A stretch of DNA of 64,000 nucleotides from NCBI GenBank assembly GCA_965194515.1, contig OZ239146.1:2289484-2353483 (forward strand). The letters are read 5' to 3'. The position numbers were made by a program, and so were the translations under genes. Of the stretch, positions 49,357 through 58,174 are shown in pieces. This DNA comes from Acidimicrobilacustris europaeus. GTDB taxonomy: Bacteria; Actinomycetota; Acidimicrobiia; Acidimicrobiales; Acidimicrobilacustridaceae. The notes under the pieces were generated by a model that had not been told where the DNA came from, made no database searches, and saw only the letters and a list, made by a program, of their open reading frames with translations. The first letter of the stretch is position 1. The number at the start of each line of letters is the position of its first letter.

Positions 49357-50739
49357 CTACTTCGACTGACGTTCCGCCCACCACGCGTCGAGGCGTTTCT
49401 TCGCTTCGGCTTCGCCCAACGGACCTTCTTCCAAACGAAGTTCCAAAAGGAAGTCGAGCGCGTCACCGACGTCGCGACCCGGCGTAAGCCCGAGGTAGTT
49501 CATTACGGCATTGCCGTCGAGATCCGGTCGCATCGACGCAAGTTCTTCGCGCGAAAGCAGATCCTCGATGCGCGCTTCGAGTTCATCCATGCGTTTCGCA
49601 AGTTCTTGCGCTTTGCGTTCGTTACGCGTGGTGCAATCGCAACGAGTGAGTTCAATCAATTCAGGCAGTAAATCGCCTGCATCACGGACAAATCGGCGAA
49701 CCGCTGAATCGGTCCAACCCATCTTGTAGGTATGGAAACGCAGATGGAGAAACACCAAACGGCTAACGGCTTCAACGTCTTCGCTTGAATACTTCAGCGC
49801 TTTCATGCGCTCTCGCGTCATGCGCGCGCCGACAACTTCGTGATGATGGAACGACACGCCCGCATCGCCAATTGCTCGCGTTCGCGGCTTACCAACATCG
49901 TGATACAGCGCCGATAAACGCACCAAACGATTCGTGCTCGTCTTGCCGATGACGGCAATCGTGTGCGTCAACACGTCTTTGTGTCGATGTATCGGATCTT
50001 GTTCCAGACGCATGCGAGAGAACTCGGGGAGGAACTGATCCATCAATCCGGTATCGGCAAGGAACCATAAACCTGGCGTTGGATCGTCAACAACCATCAA
50101 CTTGTCGAACTCATCACGGATTCGTTCCGCCGAAACGATCGACAGTCGCTCGCACATCGACGTTGCCGCAGCGCGCAATTCATCATCGGGAGTGAGTCCG
50201 TAGCCCGAAAGGAATCGAGCAGCGCGCAACATGCGCAGCGGATCGTCAGAGAACGACTCTTCCGGCGACAGCGGCGTCCGCAACCGGCCGGCGGCAAGGT
50301 CTTCAGCTCCACCAAAGGGATCAATGAGTACGGGGTCGGGTAACGACAACGCCATCGCGTTCACCGTGAAATCCCGACGAGACAGATCCGCCTCGATCAC
50401 ATCGGAGAACACGACCTCGGGTTTGCGAGATTCAGGGTCGTACGCCTCGGCCCGATGGGTGGTGATTTCGAACGTCCAGCCGTCTTTCTGACAGCCAATC
50501 GTGCCGAATCGCTCTCCCTGGCTCCACACGGAATCGGCCCAGCCCTTGACCAATCGCTTGGTTTCGGCCGGAAGGGCGTCGGTGGTCATGTCGATATCCC
50601 GACCATCGCTCATATCCCGGCCCAGAAGCAGGTCGCGGACAACCCCACCGACCAAATAGAGCTTGTATCCCGACGCGGCAAAGCGCTCAGCCAGCGGGCT
50701 CGTTCGTTCAAGAACGGGAAGAAGGCGTTCGGGGATCAC
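49357..50739 (-). CDS. pcnA: CCA tRNA nucleotidyltransferase
   Basis: Adds or repairs the 3'-CCA of tRNAs, needed here because the tRNA-Gly in this window does not encode CCA. The ~460-residue protein has the class II nucleotidyltransferase head (YLVGGVVRDLLLGRDMSDG with DIDMTTDALP), the RRDFTVNAMALS motif, the nucleotide-choosing EESFSDDPLRMLRAARF, and a C-terminal HD domain (LSALYHDVGKPRTR then FHHHEVVGARM). Fusion to HD is common in actinobacteria. The start is uncertain: GTG at 50739 or TTG at 50826. It is divergent from the GNAT gene, corresponding to Rv3907c. Confidence 0.95.
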   Translation of the reverse strand: MIPERLLPVLERTSPLAERFAASGYKLYLVGGVVRDLLLGRDMSDGRDIDMTTDALPAETKRLVKGWADSVWSQGERFGTIGCQKDGWTFEITTHRAEAYDPESRKPEVVFSDVIEADLSRRDFTVNAMALSLPDPVLIDPFGGAEDLAAGRLRTPLSPEESFSDDPLRMLRAARFLSGYGLTPDDELRAAATSMCERLSIVSAERIRDEFDKLMVVDDPTPGLWFLADTGLMDQFLPEFSRMRLEQDPIHRHKDVLTHTIAVIGKTSTNRLVRLSALYHDVGKPRTRAIGDAGVSFHHHEVVGARMTRERMKALKYSSEDVEAVSRLVFLHLRFHTYKMGWTDSAVRRFVRDAGDLLPELIELTRCDCTTRNERKAQELAKRMDELEARIEDLLSREELASMRPDLDGNAVMNYLGLTPGRDVGDALDFLLELRLEEGPLGEAEAKKRLDAWWAERQSK

Positions 50740-50867
50740 CGGGCGGAGGCTACCGGGGCAATCCCCTGTGGTTGGCCCATCGGGTTGGACGACTGGCAGA
50801 GAGGGAGCAGCCAGGTCCCCGTGCAAAGGAGCAGAGCGGTCATGGGTCCTAGGCTTGTGACGAGGCC

Positions 50868-51590
50868 ATGCGACGCACTGACACCATCACCGGACATTCC
50901 GACCGCATGCGGATCGGCCCTTGGAGGGGCGACCCCGCGCAGGCCCTGCTCAGTCCAACCCCGGGTGCTCCCCCCTCTCCCGAAGCCCTGCATCGTGCCG
51001 TGGTCTCGATCGCCGATGCCGGGTATCGCGCCGTGCTGACACCAGCGCTGACCTCTCCGGAACAGCCCGTGTTCCTCGAGTACGGATTCTCGGTGCACGA
51101 ACGGCTGCACCTTCTCCGTCATGAATTGTTCAATCTCCCCAGCGCCACAGCTCCGCATTCCCACATTCGACGCGGCCGGTCTCGCGACATTGAGGCGGTG
51201 CTCAATCTCGACGGTCTCGCCTTCGATAGCTTCTGGCGCTTCGACCTCAACGGGTTCCTCGACGCCCGGCAGGCGACACCGCGTTCTCGTTTCCGCGTTG
51301 CGTGCGTGAACAACCGCGTCGTGGGCTACCACATCACCGGAGCTGCCCGACGTCTTGGGTACCTCCAACGCCTCGCCGTGCATCCAAATTTTCACGGTCA
51401 CGGAATTGGCACCGCGCTTGTTGGCGATGCGCTCAGCTGGTGTCGTCGTCGCGGATGTGACTCCGTGCTCGTCAATACCCAGGAAATCAATGAACGAGCA
51501 CACTCGTTGTATCGACACCTCGGATTCACCGATGAACCGACTGGGTTAGCCGTTTTGGACTTCACATTCGCGCAGAGTTACGGCTCGTGA
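50868..51590 (+). CDS. GNAT-family N-acetyltransferase
   Basis: A 240-residue protein whose C-terminal ~140 residues form a GNAT domain. The acetyl-CoA-binding segment is YLQRLAVHPNFHGHGIGTAL (R/Q-x-x-G-x-G/A-type), followed by GDALSWCRRRGCDSVLVNTQ and the motif SLYRHLGFTDEPT. The N-terminal ~100 residues (with VFLEYGFSVHERLHLLRHEL) resemble a half-GNAT, so it may be a tandem form. It overlaps the next gene by four bases and is probably co-expressed with it. It takes the place of mutT4 in the mycobacterial order. The substrate is unknown. Confidence 0.85.
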   Translation: MRRTDTITGHSDRMRIGPWRGDPAQALLSPTPGAPPSPEALHRAVVSIADAGYRAVLTPALTSPEQPVFLEYGFSVHERLHLLRHELFNLPSATAPHSHIRRGRSRDIEAVLNLDGLAFDSFWRFDLNGFLDARQATPRSRFRVACVNNRVVGYHITGAARRLGYLQRLAVHPNFHGHGIGTALVGDALSWCRRRGCDSVLVNTQEINERAHSLYRHLGFTDEPTGLAVLDFTFAQSYGS

Positions 51591-53578
51591 TGCGTCGCGT
51601 TTTTTCCGTACTTGGAGTTGCTGCACTGCTCTTCGTGATGTGCCCTCGCGGCGCGAGCGCACAAACCACGCCAGCACCTGGTCAACTCACCCTGCTGCGC
51701 CAAACAGCCTTTGTCGGACCGAATGGAACATTTACTGCAGAAGTTTCAACTGGCGATCTCCCTGCAACGACAAAGCTCGATCTCGTCATTTACAGCGCCA
51801 TCACGACTCGAAGTCGATTGAATCGAACAATTGCGGGCGAACAGCTCGGCAGCCCACTGTTTTCAACAACAGCAACGGTTCTCAGTGCAAACCAGTCAGC
51901 AACAACACTTTCGCTTCCCATAAATGAGCGGTGGCCCGCGCGAGAAGGTGGCACCGTGCTGAGCGAAAGCGGGATCTATCCCGTGCGTATCGAAGCAACT
52001 GCACCAAATGGCTCTCGACTCGACAGCATCGTTACGCACCTGTTGCGCTTGCCTTCGGAAACCACTCCAACGACTCCGATTTCTCTTGCGACAACTGTTG
52101 TCATCGACGCACCGCTCGAAGTGACTCCGGATGGTTCACCGCGACTCTCTGACGCGCAGCTCGCTCGGGCTGGCGAACAATTCCGCATTTTGGGGGGCTC
52201 TCCCGCGACGCCACTCACACTCGCTGCGACACCCTTTGTTGTCCAAGCCCTCACTGATGCTGGCGATTCTTCCGTTCGACCCGAAAACCAGACTCGCCAG
52301 ACCCTCAGTCGCCCCTTCGTTTCCATTGATTCCGGCTCCCTCATGGCCGGCGGTCGCGGATCAGTCATCGAAACCGAATACAGCGCCGGGGACAGCGTCC
52401 TCTCTACAGCCTTTGCCGCTGCCCCCGACCGTCGGACACAGGTGATCGACCCATCTGTCACTCCAGCAGCAATTGATCGGTTGGCCGCACTAGGCACCCG
52501 CTCGGTGGTTCTGCAGTCCTCGCAACTTCGATCCGCAGTCATCAACGATGAATCATCGGTTCTCACGAACCGATTCGTGATCGAAGGCGAGAACGGAACC
52601 TCCTTCGCGGCCATGGCGAATGACGACACGGCCTCTTCACGCTTCGTCCTTACAAAGGATCCAGTTCTTGGAGCCCACCATGCCCTCGCCGAGATCATGA
52701 TGCTTCACCAAGAACAGCCCGGCGCGAACCGAGGCGCCGCGCTCACGATTCCCGCCGGTACTAACACAGCAGCGTTCAAGGAGTTTCTCGCCGGACTCTC
52801 GACAACAACTGGTGCAGCAAGTGGTTCCATCGGAAACGCCGTCATCCAACCTGTCACCCTCGACGACCTGTTCGCTCGCACTGCGGTCGCCGCCGCTTCG
52901 CAGAAACCAATCGTTCGAGAGTGGACCAGCACCGAACCGACCGAACTCGGGCTGTATGGCATCCAACTCGAACAAGCTCAATGGAACCTGCTTGGGCTGC
53001 AGTCAATGCTTCCCGGTGGCCGCGAACTGATCACTCCCATCGAGCAAACGATTCTTGCTTCTGCTGAGGCGACTCTGGATTCCTCCGACCGCGCCGCCAT
53101 CCTCGGCAACGCCGACTCGCAACTCCAGGCACTGACCTCATCAATCAGCCTCCCGACCTCCCAAAAGGTCACCCTGACCTCGAGCAGCGGGAAGATTCCA
53201 TTGGTGATTACCAACGCATTGCCCGTTGAGGCATTGGTGAGGATCACCGTGAGTAGCCCCAAACTCGAGTTCCCCGAAGGCACCTCGTACGAAATCGTCC
53301 TTGCTCCATCCAGTACGACGCGAACCGATATCTCCGTCACCACCCGAGCCTCAGGCGCCTTCCCCCTCGATGTGGAAGTCGCCTCCTCGGGTGGGGCATT
53401 ACTCGTCGCATCGAGCCGAATCGATGTCCGCTCAACGGCGATTTCTGGGTTCGGTCTCTTCGTCTCGGTGATTGCCGGACTCTTCTTGCTGTTGTGGTGG
53501 GGCCGCCATTTCCGCCGTACGCGCCGAGCCCGCGCGTTGGTCGCCGCCGACGAACCATCACCGAGCCCGGGTGGATGA
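51587..53578 (+). CDS. Large secreted, membrane-anchored protein (Rv3909 / DUF6049-like)
   Basis: A 663-residue protein of unknown function. A signal peptide (MMRRVFSVLGVAALLFVMCP..GASA) precedes a long extracytoplasmic part rich in Thr, Ser and Ala. A single C-terminal helix (FGLFVSVIAGLFLLLWWGRHF) and a basic tail RRTRRARALVA anchor it. The last extracellular stretch (about residues 530-625) looks like a beta-sandwich. The position between the pcnA-side genes and the kinase matches M. tuberculosis Rv3909, of similar topology; I infer orthology from synteny, length and topology rather than from motifs. The ATG overlaps the GNAT stop by four bases. Confidence 0.8.
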   Translation: MMRRVFSVLGVAALLFVMCPRGASAQTTPAPGQLTLLRQTAFVGPNGTFTAEVSTGDLPATTKLDLVIYSAITTRSRLNRTIAGEQLGSPLFSTTATVLSANQSATTLSLPINERWPAREGGTVLSESGIYPVRIEATAPNGSRLDSIVTHLLRLPSETTPTTPISLATTVVIDAPLEVTPDGSPRLSDAQLARAGEQFRILGGSPATPLTLAATPFVVQALTDAGDSSVRPENQTRQTLSRPFVSIDSGSLMAGGRGSVIETEYSAGDSVLSTAFAAAPDRRTQVIDPSVTPAAIDRLAALGTRSVVLQSSQLRSAVINDESSVLTNRFVIEGENGTSFAAMANDDTASSRFVLTKDPVLGAHHALAEIMMLHQEQPGANRGAALTIPAGTNTAAFKEFLAGLSTTTGAASGSIGNAVIQPVTLDDLFARTAVAAASQKPIVREWTSTEPTELGLYGIQLEQAQWNLLGLQSMLPGGRELITPIEQTILASAEATLDSSDRAAILGNADSQLQALTSSISLPTSQKVTLTSSSGKIPLVITNALPVEALVRITVSSPKLEFPEGTSYEIVLAPSSTTRTDISVTTRASGAFPLDVEVASSGGALLVASSRIDVRSTAISGFGLFVSVIAGLFLLLWWGRHFRRTRRARALVAADEPSPSPGG

Positions 53579-53614
53579 CTAGCGTCAGAGCGTCACCGAT
53601 CCAACGGGAGCAAC

Positions 53615-54454
53615 ATGACCGGCGTACACATCGTCACCGATAGTTCGTGTGACTTAACCGAAATTGAAACGACAACCAACAGCATTGGGGTCGTGCCGCT
53701 GAGCATTCGCTTTGGCGACGAAGAGTTCATCGACCGCGAAGAGCTCAGCGCCGATGCCTTCTACGCGAAAATGGCAAGCACCGGATTGCTTCCGGAAACT
53801 GCAGCCCCTTCACCCGGTCGCTTCGAACAAGCCTTTCGCGGTGCTGCCGCTGTCGGTGCCAGCGCCGTTGTGTGTATCAATCTTTCCGGTGAACTCTCCG
53901 CAACTGTGCAGTCGGCGCGCAATGCCGCCACCGCCGTTGCCGGGGACATCGATGTTCGCGTCATCGACAGTCGCTCGCTTACCGGTGGTCTCGGAACGAT
54001 GGTGCTCGAAGCGGCTGCCGCCGCCCGCAACGGTGCCGATGTTGACGCCGTTGTCGCACTTGTCGAGTCCATGATTCCGCGCACCGAGATCTACGGCGGG
54101 CTCGACACCCTTGAGAATTTGAAAAAGGGTGGCCGCATCGGCAGCGCGAAGGCACTTCTCGGATCAATGTTGTCTGTGAAACCAATCATTCGCATCACCG
54201 ATGGCGCCGTGGAAGAAGCGGGCAAGCAACGCACTCGTAAGCGCGCGCTCGAGTGGATGCGCGATCAACTCTTCGCCGAAGGGACCGTCGAAAAGCTTTC
54301 GATCCTCCACGGTCAGGCTCCCGACATCGACGTTTTCCTCGACATGATCTCCGAGCGTTATCCCCGTGAGCAGATTCGTTTAGGCACTATCGGCGCCGTC
54401 ATTGGAACTCATGGCGGTCCCGGCGTAATCGGCATGTGCTACCTGCGTCCGTGA
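53615..54454 (+). CDS. DegV-family fatty-acid-binding protein
   Basis: A 279-residue protein with the DegV fold, which holds a fatty acid for the FakA kinase. It begins GVHIVTDSSCDLTEIE (with the T-D-S-x-x-D family start), followed by PLSIRFGDEEFIDR, AAPSPGRFEQAF with the lipid-head binding Ser region, CINLSGELSATVQSARNAA, and VIDSRSLTGGLGTMVLEA. The C-terminal half has LENLKKGGRIGSAKALLGS and GTIGAVIGTHGGPGVIG. No fakA gene is nearby. GGAGCAAC lies just before the ATG. It sits inside the conserved plus-strand run where mycobacteria have no DegV. Confidence 0.95.
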   Translation: MTGVHIVTDSSCDLTEIETTTNSIGVVPLSIRFGDEEFIDREELSADAFYAKMASTGLLPETAAPSPGRFEQAFRGAAAVGASAVVCINLSGELSATVQSARNAATAVAGDIDVRVIDSRSLTGGLGTMVLEAAAAARNGADVDAVVALVESMIPRTEIYGGLDTLENLKKGGRIGSAKALLGSMLSVKPIIRITDGAVEEAGKQRTRKRALEWMRDQLFAEGTVEKLSILHGQAPDIDVFLDMISERYPREQIRLGTIGAVIGTHGGPGVIGMCYLRP

Positions 54455-54476
54455 TTCAACGCTGCTCTAACACCGC

Positions 54477-55979
54477 GTGAACGCGGACGACACTGGGCCA
54501 CCACCCGCACAACAAACTGGCCGCGCACTCGCGGGACGCGTTCTCGCACAGCGATACGAAATGCGATCCCAATTAGCGATCGGCGGAATGGCCGAAGTGT
54601 GGGAAGCCAACGACCTCGTGCTTGGTCGCGCTGTCGCGGTGAAGATTCTTCATCCCCAGTTCGCGAACGATCCCACTGTGCGGCAACGCTTTCATATCGA
54701 AGCAGTCGCAGCTGCACGGCTTGTTGACCCAACAATCGTTGCGATTTATGACACTGTCGACCTCGACGGATGCGACGCGATTGTCATGGAACTTGTTCGC
54801 GGTCGCACGTTGCGCGACTTTCTCGACGAGCGCGGCGCACTTGATCCGATCGAAGTCATTCACATTGGCGCTGAAGTTGCCGCGGCACTCGCGGTCGCGC
54901 ACAAAGCTGGCGTTATTCATCGTGACATCAAGCCTGCGAATATTCTTCTTTCCGATGATGGCCGCGTTCTGGTAACCGATTTCGGCATCGCCAAGGTTCT
55001 CGATGAACCCGACCTCACACGTACTGCTCAGGTTCTCGGGACCGTGAAGTACCTCGCCCCCGAACAGGTTGAGGGTGGTCCGGTCGATGGTCGAACCGAT
55101 CTCTATGCACTCGGAGCCGTTCTCTACGAAGCGGTGTGCGGTGACGCACCGTTTCGCGCTGAAACTCCCGCAGCGCTCGCGCTTGCTCGCATGCATCGAG
55201 ATCCCACGAGACCATCACTCGTCCTCAAGGAAATTCCTGCAGATCTGGAAACAACAGTGATGCGCGCGATGTCTCGCGCTCCTGGTGATCGCTTCGCTTC
55301 TGCAAATGACATGCGAGCCGCTCTCCTCTCGACGCGGCTCGATGTGTTGGCCGATCCTGAAACAGCGTCCGCAGCGGTCGAAGTTCCCGCTCGACCTCCG
55401 CGAGTAAAGCGAGGATGGTCGGGGGTTATCGTCACACTTGTTGTTGTCGGGGTACTCCTACTCATTGCGTTGCTCGTCGCAAACACCGATGCCGGTCGGA
55501 CCTTTCTTTCCAATCAACCAACAACGACGACCACAACACCGCGACAACTGGCGATCTCAACCGCGCATTCGTTCGACCCCACCGACCGAACCGGTTTCGA
55601 AAACGAGTCCGCTGCCATGAACGCCGTCGATGCGGACTCGCTCACGTCGTGGTCAACCGAGGTGTACACCTCGCGCACATTTGGAAACCTCAAAGCCGGC
55701 GTCGGACTTGTGATTGATCTCGCTGCCGAAGGCATCGTTGGCTCGATTGCAATCGACTCACCATCGAGTGGATGGTCGGTTGAGGCCTATGTCGCCACTG
55801 GCGCACCAACCACGCTGCTCGGTTGGGGTCCAGTCGTTACCTCGGCAACAGACATCAGAGGTTCGGTAACTCTCGACCTCCACAAGGCGCAGGGCAACGC
55901 GATTCTGTTGTGGATCACCGAACTCAAGGACACCCCGCCGTGGCAGGTCACCATCACCGACGTGATTGTCACCTCCTAA
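54477..55979 (+). CDS. Membrane Ser/Thr protein kinase with extracellular discoidin-like domain
   Basis: A 500-residue Hanks-type kinase. Residues 27-295 are the kinase: Gly loop LAIGGMAEVWEA, Lys56 in AVAVKIL, HRDIKPANILL with Asp150 and Asn155, DFG at 168-170, and APEQVEGGPVDGRTDLYALG. All key catalytic residues are present, so it looks active. One membrane helix follows near residue 320 (VIVTLVVVGVLLLIALLVA), then an outer ~150-residue beta domain (LTSWSTEVYTSRTFGNLKAG) like galactose-binding/F5-8 type modules. The same module pair ends the mycobacterial MurJ fusion Rv3910, where the kinase is a pseudokinase; no MurJ part is present here. GTG start. Confidence 0.9.
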   Translation: MNADDTGPPPAQQTGRALAGRVLAQRYEMRSQLAIGGMAEVWEANDLVLGRAVAVKILHPQFANDPTVRQRFHIEAVAAARLVDPTIVAIYDTVDLDGCDAIVMELVRGRTLRDFLDERGALDPIEVIHIGAEVAAALAVAHKAGVIHRDIKPANILLSDDGRVLVTDFGIAKVLDEPDLTRTAQVLGTVKYLAPEQVEGGPVDGRTDLYALGAVLYEAVCGDAPFRAETPAALALARMHRDPTRPSLVLKEIPADLETTVMRAMSRAPGDRFASANDMRAALLSTRLDVLADPETASAAVEVPARPPRVKRGWSGVIVTLVVVGVLLLIALLVANTDAGRTFLSNQPTTTTTTPRQLAISTAHSFDPTDRTGFENESAAMNAVDADSLTSWSTEVYTSRTFGNLKAGVGLVIDLAAEGIVGSIAIDSPSSGWSVEAYVATGAPTTLLGWGPVVTSATDIRGSVTLDLHKAQGNAILLWITELKDTPPWQVTITDVIVTS

Positions 55980-56009
55980 CCCCGGAGCTTCGTGGGTAGG
56001 ATCGCATCT

Positions 56010-56426
56010 ATGGACACGGGCTCCGACGCGTCAACCACTGGCAGCACCGAATCAACCGCGTCAACGCCACCGCGTTCGATTCCTTCGGTTGGTGCAGCAT
56101 CTTCGCTGATTGGCGGCGACTGGCCGGCGCAAGCTGCCGACGCCATCGTCAACGCGGTCGAGACCGTCCGCGACCGCACAACCACCCCGATCATGAAGAT
56201 CGCCCGGGGTTTGGTCTTCGGTGTCTTCGCCGGAACCATCATCGTTGCCATCGCTGTCCTGGCAATCATCGGCGCCGTTCGACTTCTCGACGAAGTCCTG
56301 CCCTCAGGCGTTTGGTTGCCCTATCTCATTCTCGGAGTGCTGTTTGCCGTGGTCGGGGCTCTTTTGTTCCGCCGTCGCAACGCCCCAGCCCCGGCACCGG
56401 CCGCTGGGAAGACCTCAAAGCGCTAA
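56010..56426 (+). CDS. Small membrane protein, two helices
   Basis: A 138-residue protein. The N-terminal ~50 residues are Ser/Thr/Gly/Ala-rich and hydrophilic. Two adjacent hydrophobic helices follow (LVFGVFAGTIIVAIAVLAII near residue 75 and WLPYLILGVLFAVVGALLF near 110), then a basic tail RRRNAPAP..KTSKR. I do not recognise it; two-helix hairpins of this kind resemble holin-like or phage-holin-superfamily proteins, but no function follows. ATG 56010 is chosen over GTG 55992. It lies between the kinase and trxB, where mycobacteria have sigM and an anti-sigma factor. Confidence 0.72.
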   Translation: MDTGSDASTTGSTESTASTPPRSIPSVGAASSLIGGDWPAQAADAIVNAVETVRDRTTTPIMKIARGLVFGVFAGTIIVAIAVLAIIGAVRLLDEVLPSGVWLPYLILGVLFAVVGALLFRRRNAPAPAPAAGKTSKR

Positions 56427-56499
56427 GTGGTTTCGCCGCTCACCTCACCCCCCATCACCTGACATGATCCGCGTTGATCATTGACTTCTGGAGTTCCTC

Positions 56500-57459
56500 G
56501 TGCCTGAGATTCGTAACGTCATCATCATCGGTTCCGGTCCCGCCGGCTTGACCAGCGCCATCTATACCTCTCGCGCCAACTTGGCCCCCCTGCTCATCGA
56601 GGGCGAACCATCCTCGACGAGCGATCAGCCCGGCGGTCAGCTCATGCTCACCACCGAGGTCGAGAACTTTCCTGGTTGGCCCGACGGCATCATGGGTCCC
56701 GAACTCATGATGAAGTTCCGCGAACAGGCCCTGCGCTTCGGCACCGAAATTGTCACCCGCAAGGTGAGCAAGGTCGACCTTTCCGCTCGCCCCTTCAAGG
56801 TCTGGATCGGCGATACCGACGCCGCCGAACCGACGCACCTCGCGCAGTCCATCATCGTTTCGACCGGTGCGCGTTCTCTCATGCTCGGGCTTGAAGAGGA
56901 AACGCGCCTTCTTGGTCACGGTCTTTCAACCTGCGCCACCTGCGATGGTTTCTTCTTCCGCGATCACGACATCGCCGTCGTTGGTGGTGGCGATTCCGCC
57001 ATAGAAGAAGCGCTTTTTCTCACGAAATTCGCCAAGACGGTCACGCTTGTCCACCGTCGCGACGAACTACGCGCCTCGAAGATCATGCAAGACCGTCTCT
57101 TTGCCAACGAAAAAATACGTTTCGCGTGGAACTCAACAGTGACCGCCATTCAGGGCGAACAAACAGTCGAGGGTGTCACGCTCACCGACACCATTACTGG
57201 TGAAGAACGTCCGCTTGCCGTCACCGGCGTCTTTGTGGCCATCGGCCACCGGCCAAATACCGATCTGTTTGCCGGTCAACTCACCACCGACGAAAACGGT
57301 TACCTCGTGACCCACAACGGCTCGCTCACCAACATCGAAGGCGTCTTTGCCTGTGGCGACGTACAGGACCACGTCTATCGCCAGGCCATTACCGCCGCCG
57401 GATCCGGGTGTATGGCCGCAATCGACAGCGAACGATGGCTCGAGGCCAACGTCCACTAA
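56500..57459 (+). CDS. trxB: Thioredoxin reductase
   Basis: NADPH-dependent flavoprotein that reduces thioredoxin. The 319-residue product has the FAD-binding IIIGSGPAGLTSAIYTSRAN, the redox-active STCATCDGFFF (CATC, near residue 147), the NADPH-binding VVGGGDSAIEEALFLTKFA, and the FAD end GVFACGDVQDHVYRQAITAA. The GTG start at 56500 has CTGGAG seven bases before it. It is followed 201 bases later by trxA, as in mycobacteria. No unusual feature is seen. Confidence 0.97.
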   Translation: MPEIRNVIIIGSGPAGLTSAIYTSRANLAPLLIEGEPSSTSDQPGGQLMLTTEVENFPGWPDGIMGPELMMKFREQALRFGTEIVTRKVSKVDLSARPFKVWIGDTDAAEPTHLAQSIIVSTGARSLMLGLEEETRLLGHGLSTCATCDGFFFRDHDIAVVGGGDSAIEEALFLTKFAKTVTLVHRRDELRASKIMQDRLFANEKIRFAWNSTVTAIQGEQTVEGVTLTDTITGEERPLAVTGVFVAIGHRPNTDLFAGQLTTDENGYLVTHNGSLTNIEGVFACGDVQDHVYRQAITAAGSGCMAAIDSERWLEANVH

Positions 57460-57580
57460 TCCCTGACTGGGCTTCGATCGCGCTGCTCGGGAATCAAACC
57501 GACCCGCGGTAGCGTTGTCATCATCACCGCAACTCCTTTGGGAGATGCACAACGATCTGCTGTGCTCAGTTAGCGAACAC

Positions 57581-57606
57581 TTCCATCGAACGTTTGTTCG
57601 ATGGAA
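57581..57606. promoter_or_regulatory. Perfect 11-base inverted repeat upstream of trxA
   Basis: Arms TTCCATCGAAC (57581-57591) and GTTCGATGGAA (57596-57606) with a GTTT loop, 54 bases before the trxA start. No T-run follows, so it is not a typical terminator of trxB. It may be an operator for trxA, a leader hairpin, or both. The symmetry is perfect over 22 bases, unlikely by chance. Confidence 0.6.
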
Positions 57607-57660
57607 ACAGATCTCATCCAATTGGTCGGCGCTCGCTGGCCACCACGTGAACGAGGAACC

Positions 57661-57987
57661 ATGTCCGAAAACATCGCCACCTATACCGATGCCACATTCG
57701 ATGAGCAGATTGGCTCATCAGCTGTCCCCGTCGTCGTTGACTTCTGGGCCGAGTGGTGTGGTCCTTGCAAGATGATCGCCCCCATCCTTGAAGAGATCGC
57801 CAACGAGCAGGCCGGCAGCCTGGCCATCGCCAAGCTCAACGTCGATGACAATCCCGATATTGCTCGTCGCTTCGGCGTCATGAGCATTCCCACCATGATC
57901 GTGTTCAAGGACGGTCAAGAGGCCGCTCGCATCGTGGGCGCCAAGGGGAAGTCGCAACTTCTCGACGATTTCAAGCCCTTCATCTAA
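57661..57987 (+). CDS. trxA: Thioredoxin
   Basis: A 108-residue thiol-disulfide reductant. The active site WCGPC is at residues 32-36 within VVVDFWAEWCGPCKMIAPIL. The conserved cis-Pro is in MSIPTMIVFKDGQ, and the fold ends with KSQLLDDFKPFI. The ATG at 57661 has GAGGAACC directly upstream; a longer frame from 57601 would run through the inverted repeat and is unlikely. It pairs with trxB upstream and ends at a strong terminator. It probably serves ribonucleotide reductase and redox repair. Confidence 0.97.
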   Translation: MSENIATYTDATFDEQIGSSAVPVVVDFWAEWCGPCKMIAPILEEIANEQAGSLAIAKLNVDDNPDIARRFGVMSIPTMIVFKDGQEAARIVGAKGKSQLLDDFKPFI

Positions 57988-58031
57988 GACGCAGCACTCG
58001 CCGACAGCAGTCGGCACCTCGGTGCAAGATC

Positions 58032-58070
58032 GAAGAAGGCCCCGGTTTCGACCGGGGCCTTCTTCGTTTT
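58032..58070 (+). terminator. Strong Rho-independent terminator after trxA
   Basis: Fifteen-base perfect stem GAAGAAGGCCCCGGT (58032-58046) / ACCGGGGCCTTCTTC (58051-58065) with a TTCG loop, followed by GTTTT. It lies between trxA and the convergent parB gene; the stem could also act in reverse, where the A-run is short. Confidence 0.92.
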
Positions 58071-58174
58071 CAGATTTGAGAGAGCGACGAGAACCAAAAG
58101 CACCGTTTGGGTTGACCACAGGCTCATCCACAGGCTGTGCAGAACCCTTCACCAAAGGTTTTGGTGGAGGTTTG

